64,000 nucleotides of DNA. Origin: Tetrahymena thermophila SB210. Taxonomy: Eukaryota; Ciliophora; Oligohymenophorea; Hymenostomatida; Tetrahymenidae. The stretch spans positions 310,001 through 374,000 of the forward strand of contig NW_002476379.1 of the NCBI RefSeq assembly GCF_000189635.1. The letters run 5' to 3'. The position numbers and the translations under genes are program-made. Positions within the stretch are counted from its first letter, which is position 1. Each line of letters starts with the position of its first letter. Shown here one piece after another: positions 41,672 to 53,752 of the stretch. The notes beneath the pieces were generated by a model, which saw only the letters and a program-made list of their open reading frames with translations, did not search any database and was not told where the DNA came from.

Positions 41672-44600
41672 TCAAAATTAATTTTCTACTCCAGCTTTAC
41701 TTCCTGAGTATTCTAAGGTTTTTTCTTCAAAATCCTCATTTAATTATATATAATATCTTTATGATGTTTTAGAATTTGCTTATCTTCCTCTATTAGATTA
41801 AATATAGTCATCATTATATTATTAGTTTCTATGTAAATTTGGTTAATTTTAATTCAAATAAATGTTCTCTTTTTCCAAATGACTAATATTTATTTATTTA
41901 GTCTGTTTGAATTTACTTCCTTGATTTTAACTTACCAATGATTATTAAGCATTTTGATTTTTACCTTCAAAGATATTTTTGTTTCTGATATTCTATGCTT
42001 ATTACTAGAAATTTTTTTATAACTCTAAAGTATTTTATTAATTTTTATTAATTATTTATTTTGACTAAGTCCATTAGTTAATGTTTTATGCATATAATTC
42101 TTAATTATTTTGATCTAGTCTCTATAAAATTTGATGATCATCCCTTCTTTGCTATCTTTTAAGTGCATACTGATATTAGTGATTTGCATAGACTTTTTAA
42201 TCTAAATCTATTTCTTAAGAAATAGTATTTTAGTTTAAATTTTCGTAAAATTAAACATTATTTTAATTTATTTCAACAGAAGATTTTAGTGGAGCTGCTT
42301 ATGATTAAAGATTAAATGAATTGTTAAATTCTTTTGTTTTAAAGAGCATATTTTATGAAACTTATGTACCAAATTATTGGTTTTATTACATTTCTATATT
42401 TACTTCTGTAAAGGGCACAACATAATTTTTATGTAAATTGCTTTAATCACTGTATAATAATGGATTCTATTTTCGTGTACTACTTTGTCCATATTTTTAA
42501 AAGGCATTATTATTTAATTAAGATGAATTTAAATCTTCTCTAAACGAATTCTGAGTGTTATTTGCCAATTTCATGCTTTGTAAAAATTCTTGAGTTGTTT
42601 GCAAGTTAGTTAGCTCATTTATTGATTTCTTTAGGCTAGATTAAAATTAATTATTAACCTCCATGCTCATTGTTTATTAGGTGGCACATAAATTATTTAG
42701 GCAATTAGAAGAAAAGTTATTTATTGAAGAGCCAAGTTAATTTTATATACTTTGATTTAAAGAAATATTATTTTTATTGATAGTTTCTGAGAAATGCTTC
42801 ATTTACATGTGAATTTATTTATTTTGTTGTAAATATTAATGCAATTTTAATTTATTCTAAGATTATATTTATACTTCTTTTATTACTTAAAGTTATTCTT
42901 CTCTCGAAAGCTTAACTTTACTAGCAGCAATAGAGTTTCTTCCTGTGTTTTATATAGATTATTTTTCAGATGAATGTGCTTAAATATAGTTAATTTATTT
43001 TCTTTAATTGTTTTCAAATGTATTATCCACAGTATTAGATCTATATTTTCTAGATATTTTTTAATTAGTTGGTATAAAATATCCAAAATCTTGTGTTTGA
43101 TTGTTTGATAAAATTGACTTGTTTTACAGCTGTTCTGGTTATTATTGTGAAATATTATAATTCTCTTAATTTAAAGTTTATATTTAATCTTGTTGTTAGT
43201 ATTGTTTTTATTAGTTTTAGTAATTAGAAGGAGGACGAGATTATTTGCTATTAACTGTTTAGGAGCTTTAATTCAAATGGGGTTCTCCCTATAAAATTAA
43301 TAATTAACTAGTGTCTGATTACTTCTAAGGATGAATATTTTCTTTTTATTTATTCGATAATAGAAATTATTAATAATAAATTTGAGATTAAATTGGGTTC
43401 AAACAATTATCATTTGATGGAGGAGCTTATTTTTAAATTTTTTAACTTTGCTATTCTTAAATTTTACCATTATCAATATTATCTTTCAAAATAAAGATTT
43501 GATTGTTTATTTTAGAAGGGATTCCTTTAAGTTCGCTAATGTTGTAATTATTAATTTTAGATTCATTCAAAACTAAATTGTTTGTATTAAACCTCGATGT
43601 TTCTTAAGTACTTTTTCTTCTTTGAGATAAAGGTATTTTTTATGCCTGCTATTATTAGTTAATTTGTAACGAATTATTTCTTCCAGAGTTAAAACCTTTA
43701 AGAGCATTTCCCTTATTTAGATTCTCGTGCTTTTATATAGTAGTATCGTTTTAAATTTATGTTTCTAAAGCTATTTTCATTATATTTTTCTTTTTTTCCT
43801 CTAATTTTTTATCCAGTTCATCATAGAAGTTAAATTTTTTCTCAATACTTACTTTTCTTTGAGAAACCAAAGGTCTTTTTGAAGAAACAGGTCTTGATTG
43901 TATTTACTAAGAAATTAATTTACTTTCACCAAACTCTGTAGTTGCTATTGGCTTGTTTTAGTTAATTAATTATTTTTATGAGGAGGTATTTAAACCTTAA
44001 TTTTCTACTTGCAAATTTTTTTTTGAAGAAAAATTATTTTTGTAATATTGATTAATAACTTGTTTATTGCTATCAATCTGACACTGTATATACTCTTTCA
44101 TTTAATTGAATTATTCTTATGCTTTGATTTCATCATTAGCTTTAGGATCGAACTATATTTAATTTTAAGCATCAAATGAACTTGTCATAAATTTGTTATC
44201 AGAGATCTAACTATTGTAATTGAAGGCGTTGTTAGATTAATTATTATTAAATTAGTCTTTTGTGTTACTCATAACGTTAAATGTAATATGATTAGATTTC
44301 ATTAATATTTAATTCATGCTATTTTACAAACTATTTACATTTATATCAATATCTTTCTATGGTGTTTTATGCAAACTTTAATTTGCTTCTATAACACTCA
44401 AATTTTATTATTAATTATAATTTAAATTATTTTAATTCCTTTAAATTGATGGAATTTTTTCTTTATAATTTAATTCTTCTTTTTTCTAATCTTATTCTTT
44501 CTCTTCAATAGTTGTAAAATTTTAAATATCTTCTTCTATTGTTACTTGATAATATTCTTTATTTTCTCTCTTATCAAATGATTCTTAAGTTAGAAATTGT

Positions 44601-46249
44601 GTTTTAATTGATAGCAATCCCTTACTTTGTTATTGTTCTACCGACTATTGGTATTGATCTGAAAGTAGATATGGATTTTTATTTAAACTGTTATTAGAAT
44701 TGTAGGTATTTTAATTAACTTTTTGATAACTTTAGCTCTCAATATTATTTTAATGATATTATTCATTGTTTTAAATTTATTAATTTAAACTACCTTATGT
44801 TGATTATTCTTATTATCTTTTTTCATTTTAATAAATTTAGTTACTTTGCAATGAAAATTGATTGCAGCTATTATTATGCTTGGAATTACTGCTTTAAGAT
44901 TATTTTTATAACTTACCTTCTTCGGCTAAGCAACTGGAAGATCTCACTTTTATTTTACTTGTTTTATTTTTTTTATTGACAGGTGGTCTTTCATTAAGTA
45001 GATTTCGGTATGATTCATCTATCAATTATTAGTCAATGCTAAGATCTAAATTAGATTCTTAATTTTATTTTTTTGTAAGGATATTACTAATTTTTTCTAC
45101 ACCTTAATTGTTAAAACTATTAATTTAACTGTAGTCCTACGATTTTTTAATATGGGCATTAATAAGAGTATCTATAGTTGCATCCTCTGCATTTTTCTAA
45201 GATACGATAAAATCATTATTTTAAGAAGATATTGTATGTTGGTAGTTAGTTGATTTGCTGCAAAAATGACTGTTATGATGTTAAAAATCTGATTAATCTT
45301 TATTACTTTAAATTTTCGAATACTTATACTGTTAATCAGATTCCTCTGTTTTCAGTTATTCATTATTTATTTGCTATGAATTATAATATTCATTTTATTA
45401 TTGAGAAATAGTCTAATTCATAATTTAAGTTAATTAATATTTATCACAATTACTATTAATTGTTTAACAATCAGTGTTCTTAATTTAATCAGCGTTACAA
45501 GCTTAAATTGTAGTACCAGCTTAGGTTTCTAAAGCTTCTTAAGTTTGTTAATTCTGGCTATTAAGAGTGCATTTTACTTTTCTATTAAATGAGTTCTTAC
45601 GAGATTAGATGCTTTCAAATGAATTATTTAATGTTTATCCAAATACTGAGTTAACTACAGATTTTTTGATAAGAGATCTTTACTATTTTAAGCCTTGTTT
45701 TTAATTTTGCCTATCAATACTTTCTGCTTCGTTTTTGCTATGAGTAGGGTTGTTTTGCCTCACCTTAAGGCCATCCTATTTACTTGTTTATAAAGATTGG
45801 ACATTTTAATAGTTGTTCCTTTCTTATAACAAAACTTCTTATTTATCTAGCTCCTAAAAAGTGTATATTTAATCTTTTTGCTATTGATTCATAGATTTAG
45901 CAATACTCTATCTTTAATTTGGGTTGGTAGTTTAGGGCCTAGTTTTTTTTACAATGAAATTCCTATTTTATTAAATAAAATTTTTTCTGGAAGCGCTATC
46001 AACAGATGAAATAGCATCTCTTTTACTATTAACTAATCCCTCTATCATAGGTGTATAAATAGTTAGTCTTTAATTTTTGTTCGATTAACTTTGAGAGTTT
46101 AAAATTTTATTAAAACCATTGTTCATCTTTTATTATTTTTTGTTAAAGTAGCTAAACAAGTTTTTCATAATGCTCTTTTCACTATTTTTTGAGTTGATCT
46201 CCATGCATACCTATCCCGGAGTGTATGGATTTATATCTAGGTGTTCCAT
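41672..46249 (-). CDS. Giant Gln/Asn/Ser-rich protein, 1525 aa, single exon
   Basis: One TGA-free frame runs from ATG at 46249 to TGA at 41672. A frame of this length without TGA is far beyond chance at this base composition. Glutamine is the commonest residue, nearly always TAA/TAG, with Asn, Ser and Lys next. Recognisable bits: the N-terminus MEHLDINPYTPGQVCMEI, basic patches such as KRDAISSVDSASRK, KIKVRSSSCL and SSKRPLVSQRK, and a short predicted helix EKKFNFYDELDKKLEEKKK (about residue 820) that could be a coiled coil. There is no enzymatic domain, signal peptide or membrane segment. Such disordered proteins are common in ciliates. Role unknown; a cortical, ciliary or RNP scaffold is only a guess. 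Confidence 0.85.
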
Positions 46250-46625
46250 TCTCTTCGTTTTTGATATTCTAACTAACACAAATTGTAGCAATAAATTAAT
46301 TATTTTTTGTAAAAGATTTATATTAAAAAATAAATTGATAAATTAATAACTCAACTTCTTTTTTAATATTTTTTTAAAAACTTGAATAAAGCAATCAATA
46401 ATTCCGTTAAATACTGAACGTTATTATTATAAGTAGAATACTCAATTGATATGAGTAACAATTTAAAATAATTGACAATTATAAATAAGATATGCTAATT
46501 TATAATTATACCATCTTTAGACAAGCATAACCAACGAATATTCTAACTAAAAATATAATTATTACACTCTATATATTATAAATTGATTTAAATAAATAAA
46601 TATTTTTTAGCTTAATATTAATTTA
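46250..46625. other. Short intergenic region
   Basis: About 0.4 kb between two minus-strand genes; holds the promoter of the giant gene. Nothing else seen. Confidence 0.55.
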
Positions 46626-47765
46626 TCATTTTTAATTGATTAGGTTATGTGCTATAATATCTTGTTATCTTTTAGATATTTTACTCTTGTTTTTTATGTC
46701 AATAATATTCTAACCCAAACCTTCATTTTAAGAAATTTAAAATATTGATAAATCAGGTTCAGAATATTATTAGCTGTCTATTTCCTTTAGCTTTAGTGTA
46801 TCTTAAATAGTATCATTATGAATCTAAAATGACTATGATAAACTTTCTTATGGAGCAAACACACTTATTCTTGGCTAATCTTTTTCTTTTTAGGTTTTTA
46901 ATTTTTTATGTTCCTTTTATAAATTGTTAAAATCTTGAAATAGCTTTTAATAGTCATAGGTAAGTTTTTCATGATCCTATCTTAACGTAATATATTTTTG
47001 CTCTAACTTCATGAACTATATTTAATTAGCTGAGTATTCATTTTTTATTTGTTAATTTTCTAAGATAATTTTATTCAACTCTCCTTTTATTTCTTTTAAA
47101 GTTCCCTCCAATTCCTAGAATTTATTTAAAAATATTTATTAGTGTATGTTAACATTTATAAGTTTTAGATTACTGTTTGCTTTTTTTCGCTTTATAAATT
47201 CTTTTTTTTTAGTTCTATAATTTCTTCTTTAAGTTTTTCATTCTCTTTTTTAAGTTGCATACTTTTATTTTCAGACAATTAAACTATTTTTATTTATTCG
47301 TTCGCTTTCTTCAAAAAATCTTTTTTATCCTCAATTTAAAGAATAACATCGTTTAAATATTTTAAATCTTCGTTCATTTCTTTGATTGCTGAATTGACAC
47401 AATCTTCTTCTTTTCTATTTCTATCTATCTCTTCTTCAATTTGCTATTTTAGAGAATCATTGCTGTTTGATAATAGTAAAAAATTTAAAAAGCGGCTTTG
47501 TACTAATTGAAATTAAATACTGATTTTCATAGTTATTCACTTATGATGATAAAAACTGAACTCTATTAAACAGTAATTCAAGTTTAGGATTTAATTTATC
47601 TTGAGCAGATTAAAATGTGTCTTTCTTAAATATATCCTCTTCAGCAATCACTTTTATTTTTTCAGGTTAATTGCTGTATTAATATTCTTACTAGATGTTG
47701 ATAAACTAACCTCCACCTATTTTTATTTGTTCTTGTTTATATCTCTGGTTTTAATTATTCAGCAT
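46626..47765 (-). CDS. Coiled-coil protein, 340 aa
   Basis: Three exons, 47765-47521, 47462-47174 and 47114-46626, with introns of 58 and 59 nt; both are needed to keep frame. The N-terminal 80 residues are polar with KIGGGQFINIQQEY. From about residue 85 to 265 the chain is an almost uninterrupted heptad-type coiled coil, with DSLKQQIEEEIDRNRKEED, MNEDLKYLNDVILQIEDKK, QLKKENEKLKEEIIELKKK, LEGTLKEIKGELNKIILEN and DHEKLTYDYQKLFQDFNNL. The tail is disordered (ISVFAPQESLSQSF, EPDLSIFQIS). It is likely a structural or adaptor protein; no family assigned. It is transcribed divergently from the 172-aa gene, with 250 bp between the two start codons. Confidence 0.85.
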
Positions 47766-48015
47766 TTTTAATTGCTTTTAATAATGATTTTTGTATCTAA
47801 GAAACTTAAAATCTAAATTTTAATATTATCAAAAATCAAATTATTTGATAATTAATTAAAAATTAACACTTTATATTCGTTGATTTATAAATCTAATTTT
47901 ATTAAATTAAAAAAAAAATATTTAAGAATTCACAAAATTATAACTTTTAACAGGGATTTGATTAAACCTATTATAAAATTATTTTGAAATAAATCTGACT
48001 TTTGTTTAATTACAG
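47766..48015. promoter_or_regulatory. Putative bidirectional promoter region
   Basis: Only 250 bp separate the divergent ATGs at 47765 (minus) and 48016 (plus), so both promoters and 5' UTRs must lie here or overlap. The sequence is AT-rich and no defined element can be named. A ttacag just before the plus-strand ATG would also serve as a splice acceptor, so a 5' UTR intron is possible. Confidence 0.4.
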
Positions 48016-48534
48016 ATGTAGAATAATTATTTTGCAGCCGCTCCAAAATATCAAGAAGATAGCTCAAATTAATAAACAAATACAGAAGAGCAATAAATAG
48101 GAAAGAAAGCTGTATTTTATTACAAGATGGTAGCAAAAACTCTTGGCTAATATCTTTCAATTTATGATGGAAAAACTGAATATAAAATGGGAGTTGTTAT
48201 GCACCAACCGGCTAAGCCAGATCATCAAGGAGGATTTTATGTATATGATTCTCTTGATTAAGCTATTTTTGCCGACGTTCCTTTGAAAAAAGATGGATTA
48301 TATTTTGCACCAAGAACAGTAATTAAATGTGCTTGTTGGGGAGATAAAATAGAATACCCAAATGGAAAAATAGCATTTGAGTACCTTTGTCCTGTTTAAG
48401 ATATGGGCATGCCGAAAGGTTACTTAGCAACAAAGGCTGCCATGAAAGAAGCTTATTAACTTTATTCAGAAAAATTAAAATTAAAATAAGGAGCTGGCCC
48501 TAAAAGTCTTAAAAAACCAACATGGAAAAACTGA
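48016..48534 (+). CDS. Conserved-looking compact protein, 172 aa
   Basis: A single exon. After about 30 polar residues the chain is dense and globular: AVFYYKMVAKTLGQYLSIYD, TEYKMGVVMHQPAKPDHQGG, FYVYDSLDQAIFADVP, LYFAPRTVIKCACWGDKIEY and GKIAFEYLCPVQD, then a basic tail ending KSLKKPTWKN. The alternating strand-like hydrophobic pattern, the Gly-Gly-Phe-Tyr turn and the CACWG motif suggest a small all-beta domain. Codon use is less Gln/Asn-biased than in neighbours, as expected for a conserved, well expressed protein. Family not identified. The start is the first ATG in frame. Confidence 0.85.
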
Positions 48535-49494
48535 AATTAATATTTTACTTATTATTTTTTAAAACTTTAATTTAATGTAATAAGTATTCTTTTGAGTTTA
48601 TATATAATATATACATTTTTAGTTTTTAAATGAGGTATTATTAATAAAAGAAGGCTCTTCTTTTTAAATCACTAAAATTTTAAAAATGATTGACATTACT
48701 TGTGAAGTTTTTTAATAACAATTTTTTAAAATTTGCACTTTTCAAGAAATTCTTGATAGAAAATGTTGTAAAATTTGTATTTATAAATTAAAATTTACAA
48801 GCATAATTTTTCATAAAAAGTAAGTTAATTCCTTATAAATTATACTAGAGTTTAAATAACAAAATTAAAATTTTACATAAAATCTTTGAAATAAAAATTA
48901 AATATTTGGTTTATAAACAAAATACTTTCTTGAAAATGTTGAAAAATATCATTATGCTGTATTTATTAATAGGATTAAAAAATGATTATTATTAAAAGTG
49001 AAGTCTATTTGAAATACATTAACCAATTAATTAATGTATAAAATTTAACATTTCTTTTAACTTCAAAGAATAAAAAATTTTGAGTTAATCAATCAACAAG
49101 ATTTATTAAAAATGTTTCTTTGAAATATATTTTTTAGAAAAAAAAATGAAAAAATATTTTACTTTCAAGAGAATTATTTTAATCACTTAGTTAAAATAGA
49201 TATTCAAATGCTTTTTGTTTGCTAAAAATTAAAAAAATATCTTTTCTTCTTTCTGTTGCTATTTTATTTATTATTGCACGGTGTTGCTAATATTTAAGTG
49301 ATTATTGTAATTCTAATATATGCTAATAATTTGAAAATTGATATTGTTTTATATCATATATATATTTATTCACTAAATAATGATCTTAATAATAATTGTT
49401 AATTATTATAACTATTTTTGTTTTATTATCATAAATATCAGTGTTTTTTATAATAAATTGAAATCAGCTACTTATTATTTTTAAAACTTTAGGA
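48535..49494. other. Intergenic region
   Basis: About 1 kb between tandem plus-strand genes. AT-rich, no supported frame or RNA. Confidence 0.55.
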
Positions 49495-52400
49495 ATGAGC
49501 TTAACTATCATATACAGAAAATTGTAAGAACTTAAAGAAAAGGAAAAGAAGATTTAGGATTTTTACGACCCTGTCAAAGTTCATAAATTTTAGCACCCTC
49601 ATATTTAAGATTTGCGTGATGATTATTAAGAAGATATTTAAAATTATGGTAAATCATTAAGAAAGAAAAATAAAATCATTTAAAATCTAAAATAAAAAAT
49701 ATTTCTTTTGTTTTACATAAAATTGAGTAAAGAAAAATATTTTGATAATAGGATTTTCTCGTTTTGCTTTCAAAGAAGAAAATGAAGCTTCACTAGATGA
49801 GAAGGATGCAATAAAGTAAAGCTCTACTCATTAGCATAATAGAGTTGTCTCACCAAAAGGAAATATTTCATAATATAACTCAAATATTAAACCATAGAGC
49901 GCTTAAATCAGGCCAACAACAGCAAAAAAACCTAATAGCGAAGGGGGAGTTAGTTTTTAAAATTAGTTAATTAGTCCTAAATCAGTAACGAGTTCAATAA
50001 GACCTACAACTGCTAATAAATTTGCTCCTGATGCAACTGTACAATCAGAATTTCAAATGACAAAAACACTTTAATCACAATATTTAAATTCAATGAGGCC
50101 TTAAACCGCAGCTTTGTAATCAAATTTAAATAGTGGTTAAGCAATAAGAAATATATAGTCAGCTAATTAATATAAAGGATATGATACTATAAACGATAGA
50201 GTATTTATTTAAGAGTAAGAAGAATACTAGACATAAGAAGGATAATAAGAAAATTAAGATTAAAATAATCAAGGCTAAGAGGTAGGCAAGAAGATAAAGC
50301 ATTGGAAATTCACAAAAAAATATGACACAAGTATTTTATTTTTTAAAATTTTACTTCTTTTTAGCTAATAAAATAATTAAATTTGCATCATTGATTTAAG
50401 TTAGTCTAAATAAATCAGTTATATTTCTACAAGATTTGCTTTTTTAAAGAATTTTAATGATTATTTTATGTTAGCGCTTAATAGCTCTAAATTATGTTTT
50501 TTAAGCAAATATTTATTGTAAATGCTATTTAATTCGATATTTATATTTATATTCAAAGATGGAAAGTAAGCTGTTAGAAACTAATCTGCTTTAAGAAAAA
50601 TTGTCATGGAAGGATAAGATGGTTAAGAAGAAATGATTGATGATGAAGAGATATAGTAAGTTTAAGAGAAAGCTATGGAAAACAGATTAAACGGATAAAA
50701 AATATTTATCACTAAAGATGGACACGTTTTAGAAAATAGAGAAAATCATGAACTAAACATTTTAAGAAAGTACTCTCCATCAGAAAGGGAAAAAATTAAT
50801 TTTCTTGATTCGTTTCAGTCTTAAAAAAAATTTTTAAGCTAAGGAGAAATACAATTTAAGAAAATATATTCACACCAGGTCGCAGAAAAAAAATAAGACA
50901 GTTAGTAAGATAAAAAGTAGTCAACTAATGAAAACCTTAATACTGACCCATCTTAGAAAGGGGTATCTTCATCAATAAGGATAAATACAAATTAATCAGG
51001 ATAAAAGAAAAGAAATGACAGACCTTAAACCGCTGTAGCTTTTTCAAATACTGGCACAGAAAATTCATAAAAAAACAAAAACAGCTCTCAAAATAAAACA
51101 GGCATTTAATTTAAAAAAAGGATTTTTTCTTCTAGACCCTATTCAGCATCGAACGAATAAATAAAATTGTTTTTAGAAGAAGACTAAAAACTTTTTAACA
51201 TAAAAAAAATAAAATCAGCAGTATTAGATAAAAATGGTCCATCTAAATTCTTTACTGGGAATGAATACTCTTCTTTAGAATAAACTGAATGGAATTTCCC
51301 AAATTTATGTAAGTTATTCAAATAAAATGTTTGAATTAAATAAATTCATTTTATTTAAATCAGTTCTAAATTTGTTTTAATTGCTTATTATTTTAAATTA
51401 GAAAAAGATTTTTCATTTAAGGTTGAAGTAATTGACATGAAAACCATGAATTTTGTGAAATTTGATAATGTAAAGATAATAAACAGCTAGCTTGTTCATA
51501 CTACTTATAAAGAGGTACAGCTTTTTTATTTCATGCTAAATATATCCTTAACAGTTCTTTTAATTTTAGAACAAATAAAACCAACAAAATTTAAAATTCT
51601 ATATTTGTTACTTTTAAAATTGTAACAAAAATTCAAATTTATTTGAGTGGTAAATATTTTTTTACCTTTATCGTTCATATTACTTCTTAAGAGGTACAGC
51701 TTTTTTATTTCATGCTAAATATATCCTTAACAGTTCTTTTAATTTTTAGAACAAATAAAACCAACAAAATTTAAAATTCTAATTTGTTACTTTTAAAATT
51801 GTAACAAAAATTTCAAATTAATTTAGTGGTAAATATGTTTTTACTTTTATCTAAACAATCAGTCAATAAATTTATTTCAACACCATATTTTTAATTTTAT
51901 CTTATGGTTAATTAATTTAATGAAATTCAACGCTTCATTTTTAATAAAAATTCCAACTTTATGAAAGAAATATAATTACTTTTCCTTTACTAGCTAGTAA
52001 TTGATTGACTTTTTATTATAAGTTTGAATGGCATAAGTAAATTTACAGCAATTTTATTTTATGGTTTTTAATATAGGAACAAGTTCAAATTAACTTTGAA
52101 AAAATATTCACTCTCTTAGGAAAGTAGCATCAGCCGACTCATGCCATGACTTCACCTTAATCTTTTTTTCATGTTTTGGTAATAGTTTTATTTTAAATGA
52201 AATTTATTTAGAGTAAAAAATTTTTAAAAATTAGATTTATCAAAAACTTTCATCTGATGAAGAAACTATTTTATTTGAGAAGTTTATCTTCAAAGGAACA
52301 ATTTAGTAATCTCTAGATTTTGGAAGTTAGAATATTCTTTTCCTTTACTATATCAGGTATCTGCTATGTTTTGATCCTACAGATATAGAATTTAAATCAA

Positions 52401-52721
52401 TATATAACAATTCACTTTATATCCTTGAAAGTAATTATTTATTAAACTATTTTGTTTGCTAGTTTTTTTAAAAATTTTGCAGCCTTTTAGAGTAAAAATT
52501 TGACAATTTTTTTTTTAATTTCACATTAATAAATAAATAACTGGCCCAATTTAAATAAGAGTAGCCAACTTAATAAGATTAAATTTATTAACAATCATTT
52601 TTTATAAAAACTAGAAAAAAGAACAATACCATAACCTTTATACAAATACCTGTCATTACTGTAATTAATGTTAACTTTATTTCATATTCATTTCTTGCTA
52701 AATTTTTGTTTATATTTTTGA
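49495..52721 (+). CDS. RPxTA-motif protein 1 (about 710 aa; 3' end uncertain)
   Basis: Proposed exons: 49495-49648, 49752-50330, 50559-51308, 51402-51514, 52077-52178, 52235-52430 and 52483-52721. The first three hold charged helices (KLQELKEKEKKIQDFYDP) and a Ser/Asn/Gln-rich region in which RPTTAK, RPTTAN, RPQTAA and RPQTAV recur. Next come KHWKFTKKYDTNGKQ and VLENRENHELNILRKYSP. The last exons look folded: FKVEVIDMKTMNFVKFDNVK, VQINFEKIFTLLGKQHQPTH, SSDEETILFEKFIFKG and ILFLYYIRYLLCFDPTDIEF. No known domain is recognised. The 52431-52482 intron is good by its ends; without it the frame instead closes at 52789. The intron after 51514 contains the second copy of a duplicated exon edge (separate entry). 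The next gene shares the RPxTA motif. Confidence 0.72.
51494..51851 (+). repeat. Tandem duplication, two copies of about 179 bp, across an exon/intron boundary
   Basis: Copy 1 at about 51494-51672 begins in exon 4 of RPxTA protein 1 (gttcatactac) and includes its GAG/GT splice donor. Copy 2 at about 51673-51851 begins gttcatattac and repeats the donor at 51691-51695 (GAGGT). The copies are nearly identical through the long run after the donor (tacagcttttttatttcatg) and drift toward the end, differing by small indels. The period measured between the two GAGGT sites is 179 bp. Recent slippage or unequal exchange is likely. Confidence 0.85.
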
Positions 52722-52879
52722 TAATTTAATTTGCAATCATTCGTTAATTACACGAATTATAAAATTTATTCTATGATCAGTATTATTGAAAATTATTGAT
52801 TGCAATCGATTTAATGTAATAGAAAAATAAGATATATCTATATTAATACATTATCTTTTTAAATTATTATTCAAGCTAA

Positions 52880-53752
52880 ATGAAGGCAATTTATGTTGAG
52901 GATCTAAATTAAAAAACTTACTAATTTCATATATTCCCATAACTACAGAGCTAGCTCTTAGTTGAAGAATCTTCAATGAATGTCCTATATCAACATAATA
53001 AAAGTCCCGTTAAAGAGTGGGAGTCAACTGATTTAAAGCATAGTTCGTATAATTACCATAGTAGTGCATTTAATGGTTAAATGAATGAAAATGAAAATAT
53101 GGGTAATTATTAAACAAAAAGGCCTACAACAGCAATTCCTTATCAAAATTAAAATAATTAAAATTATTAGTGGAATAGTGCGTAAATAGATAACAACATT
53201 TAGTATTCTAATACGCACTATAATACACATCATTCCTAATTATAAAGCCCATAACAAAAGTAACAATAATAAAAGTAGCTGCCTTTCTTCAACTAGCAAA
53301 TTTAATACTCATCATCTCAATCTCAATTGAATACTTAATAAATCATTTCAAAGTATTAGCATAATTAACTACCCCATCATTCTCTACCAAATTCTAATTT
53401 GTTACAAAACAACTTCATAAATTAATAGCTGCAAAAGCCTAGTCTACCTTTAGACTACATTAAAAATGGACAGCAAAAGCAAGGATTGAGGCCTAAAACA
53501 GCTGTATCTAAAGGAATACGCAGTCCATCTGCTTCTTCGTTATCTGGTTTAAACTCTGGAAACTTAACTGAAGGTTAAAAACGCCATCAATTACATAATT
53601 AAATGCTTTAACTTTCTGAGCATCTCAGAAACGATGGAAAAAAATATGAAAAGAATGTCAAAGGTTTTTCATCTCCAATGTTTATAAAAGGCTAATAGGT
53701 CAAACCATCTTTTAACAAAGATACTGGGATATATTTCGTAAACCAGCATTGA
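52880..53752 (+). CDS. RPxTA-motif protein 2, 290 aa
   Basis: A single exon from ATG at 52880 to TGA at 53750-53752. The first 30 residues are strand/helix-like (KAIYVEDLNQKTYQFHIFPQ). The middle is Asn/Gln/Tyr/His-rich with poly-Gln (SPQQKQQQQKQ). Two copies of the motif seen in the upstream gene occur: RPTTAI and RPKTAV. The C-terminus has SKGIRSPSASSLSGLNSGNL, a helix HQLHNQMLQLSEHLRNDG, and a basic end KGFSSPMFIKGQQVKPSF. No known domain. Only about 160 bp lie between this ATG and the proposed end of the upstream gene in the same orientation, so the two could be one longer gene with a missed intron; the shared motif would fit either reading. Confidence 0.8.

Noticed and set aside
44797-44979. 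Hydrophobic plus-strand ORF
   Set aside because: Antisense shadow of the giant Gln-rich gene. TTA/TTT-rich complement of AAT/AAA/TAA codons reads as Leu/Phe/Tyr.
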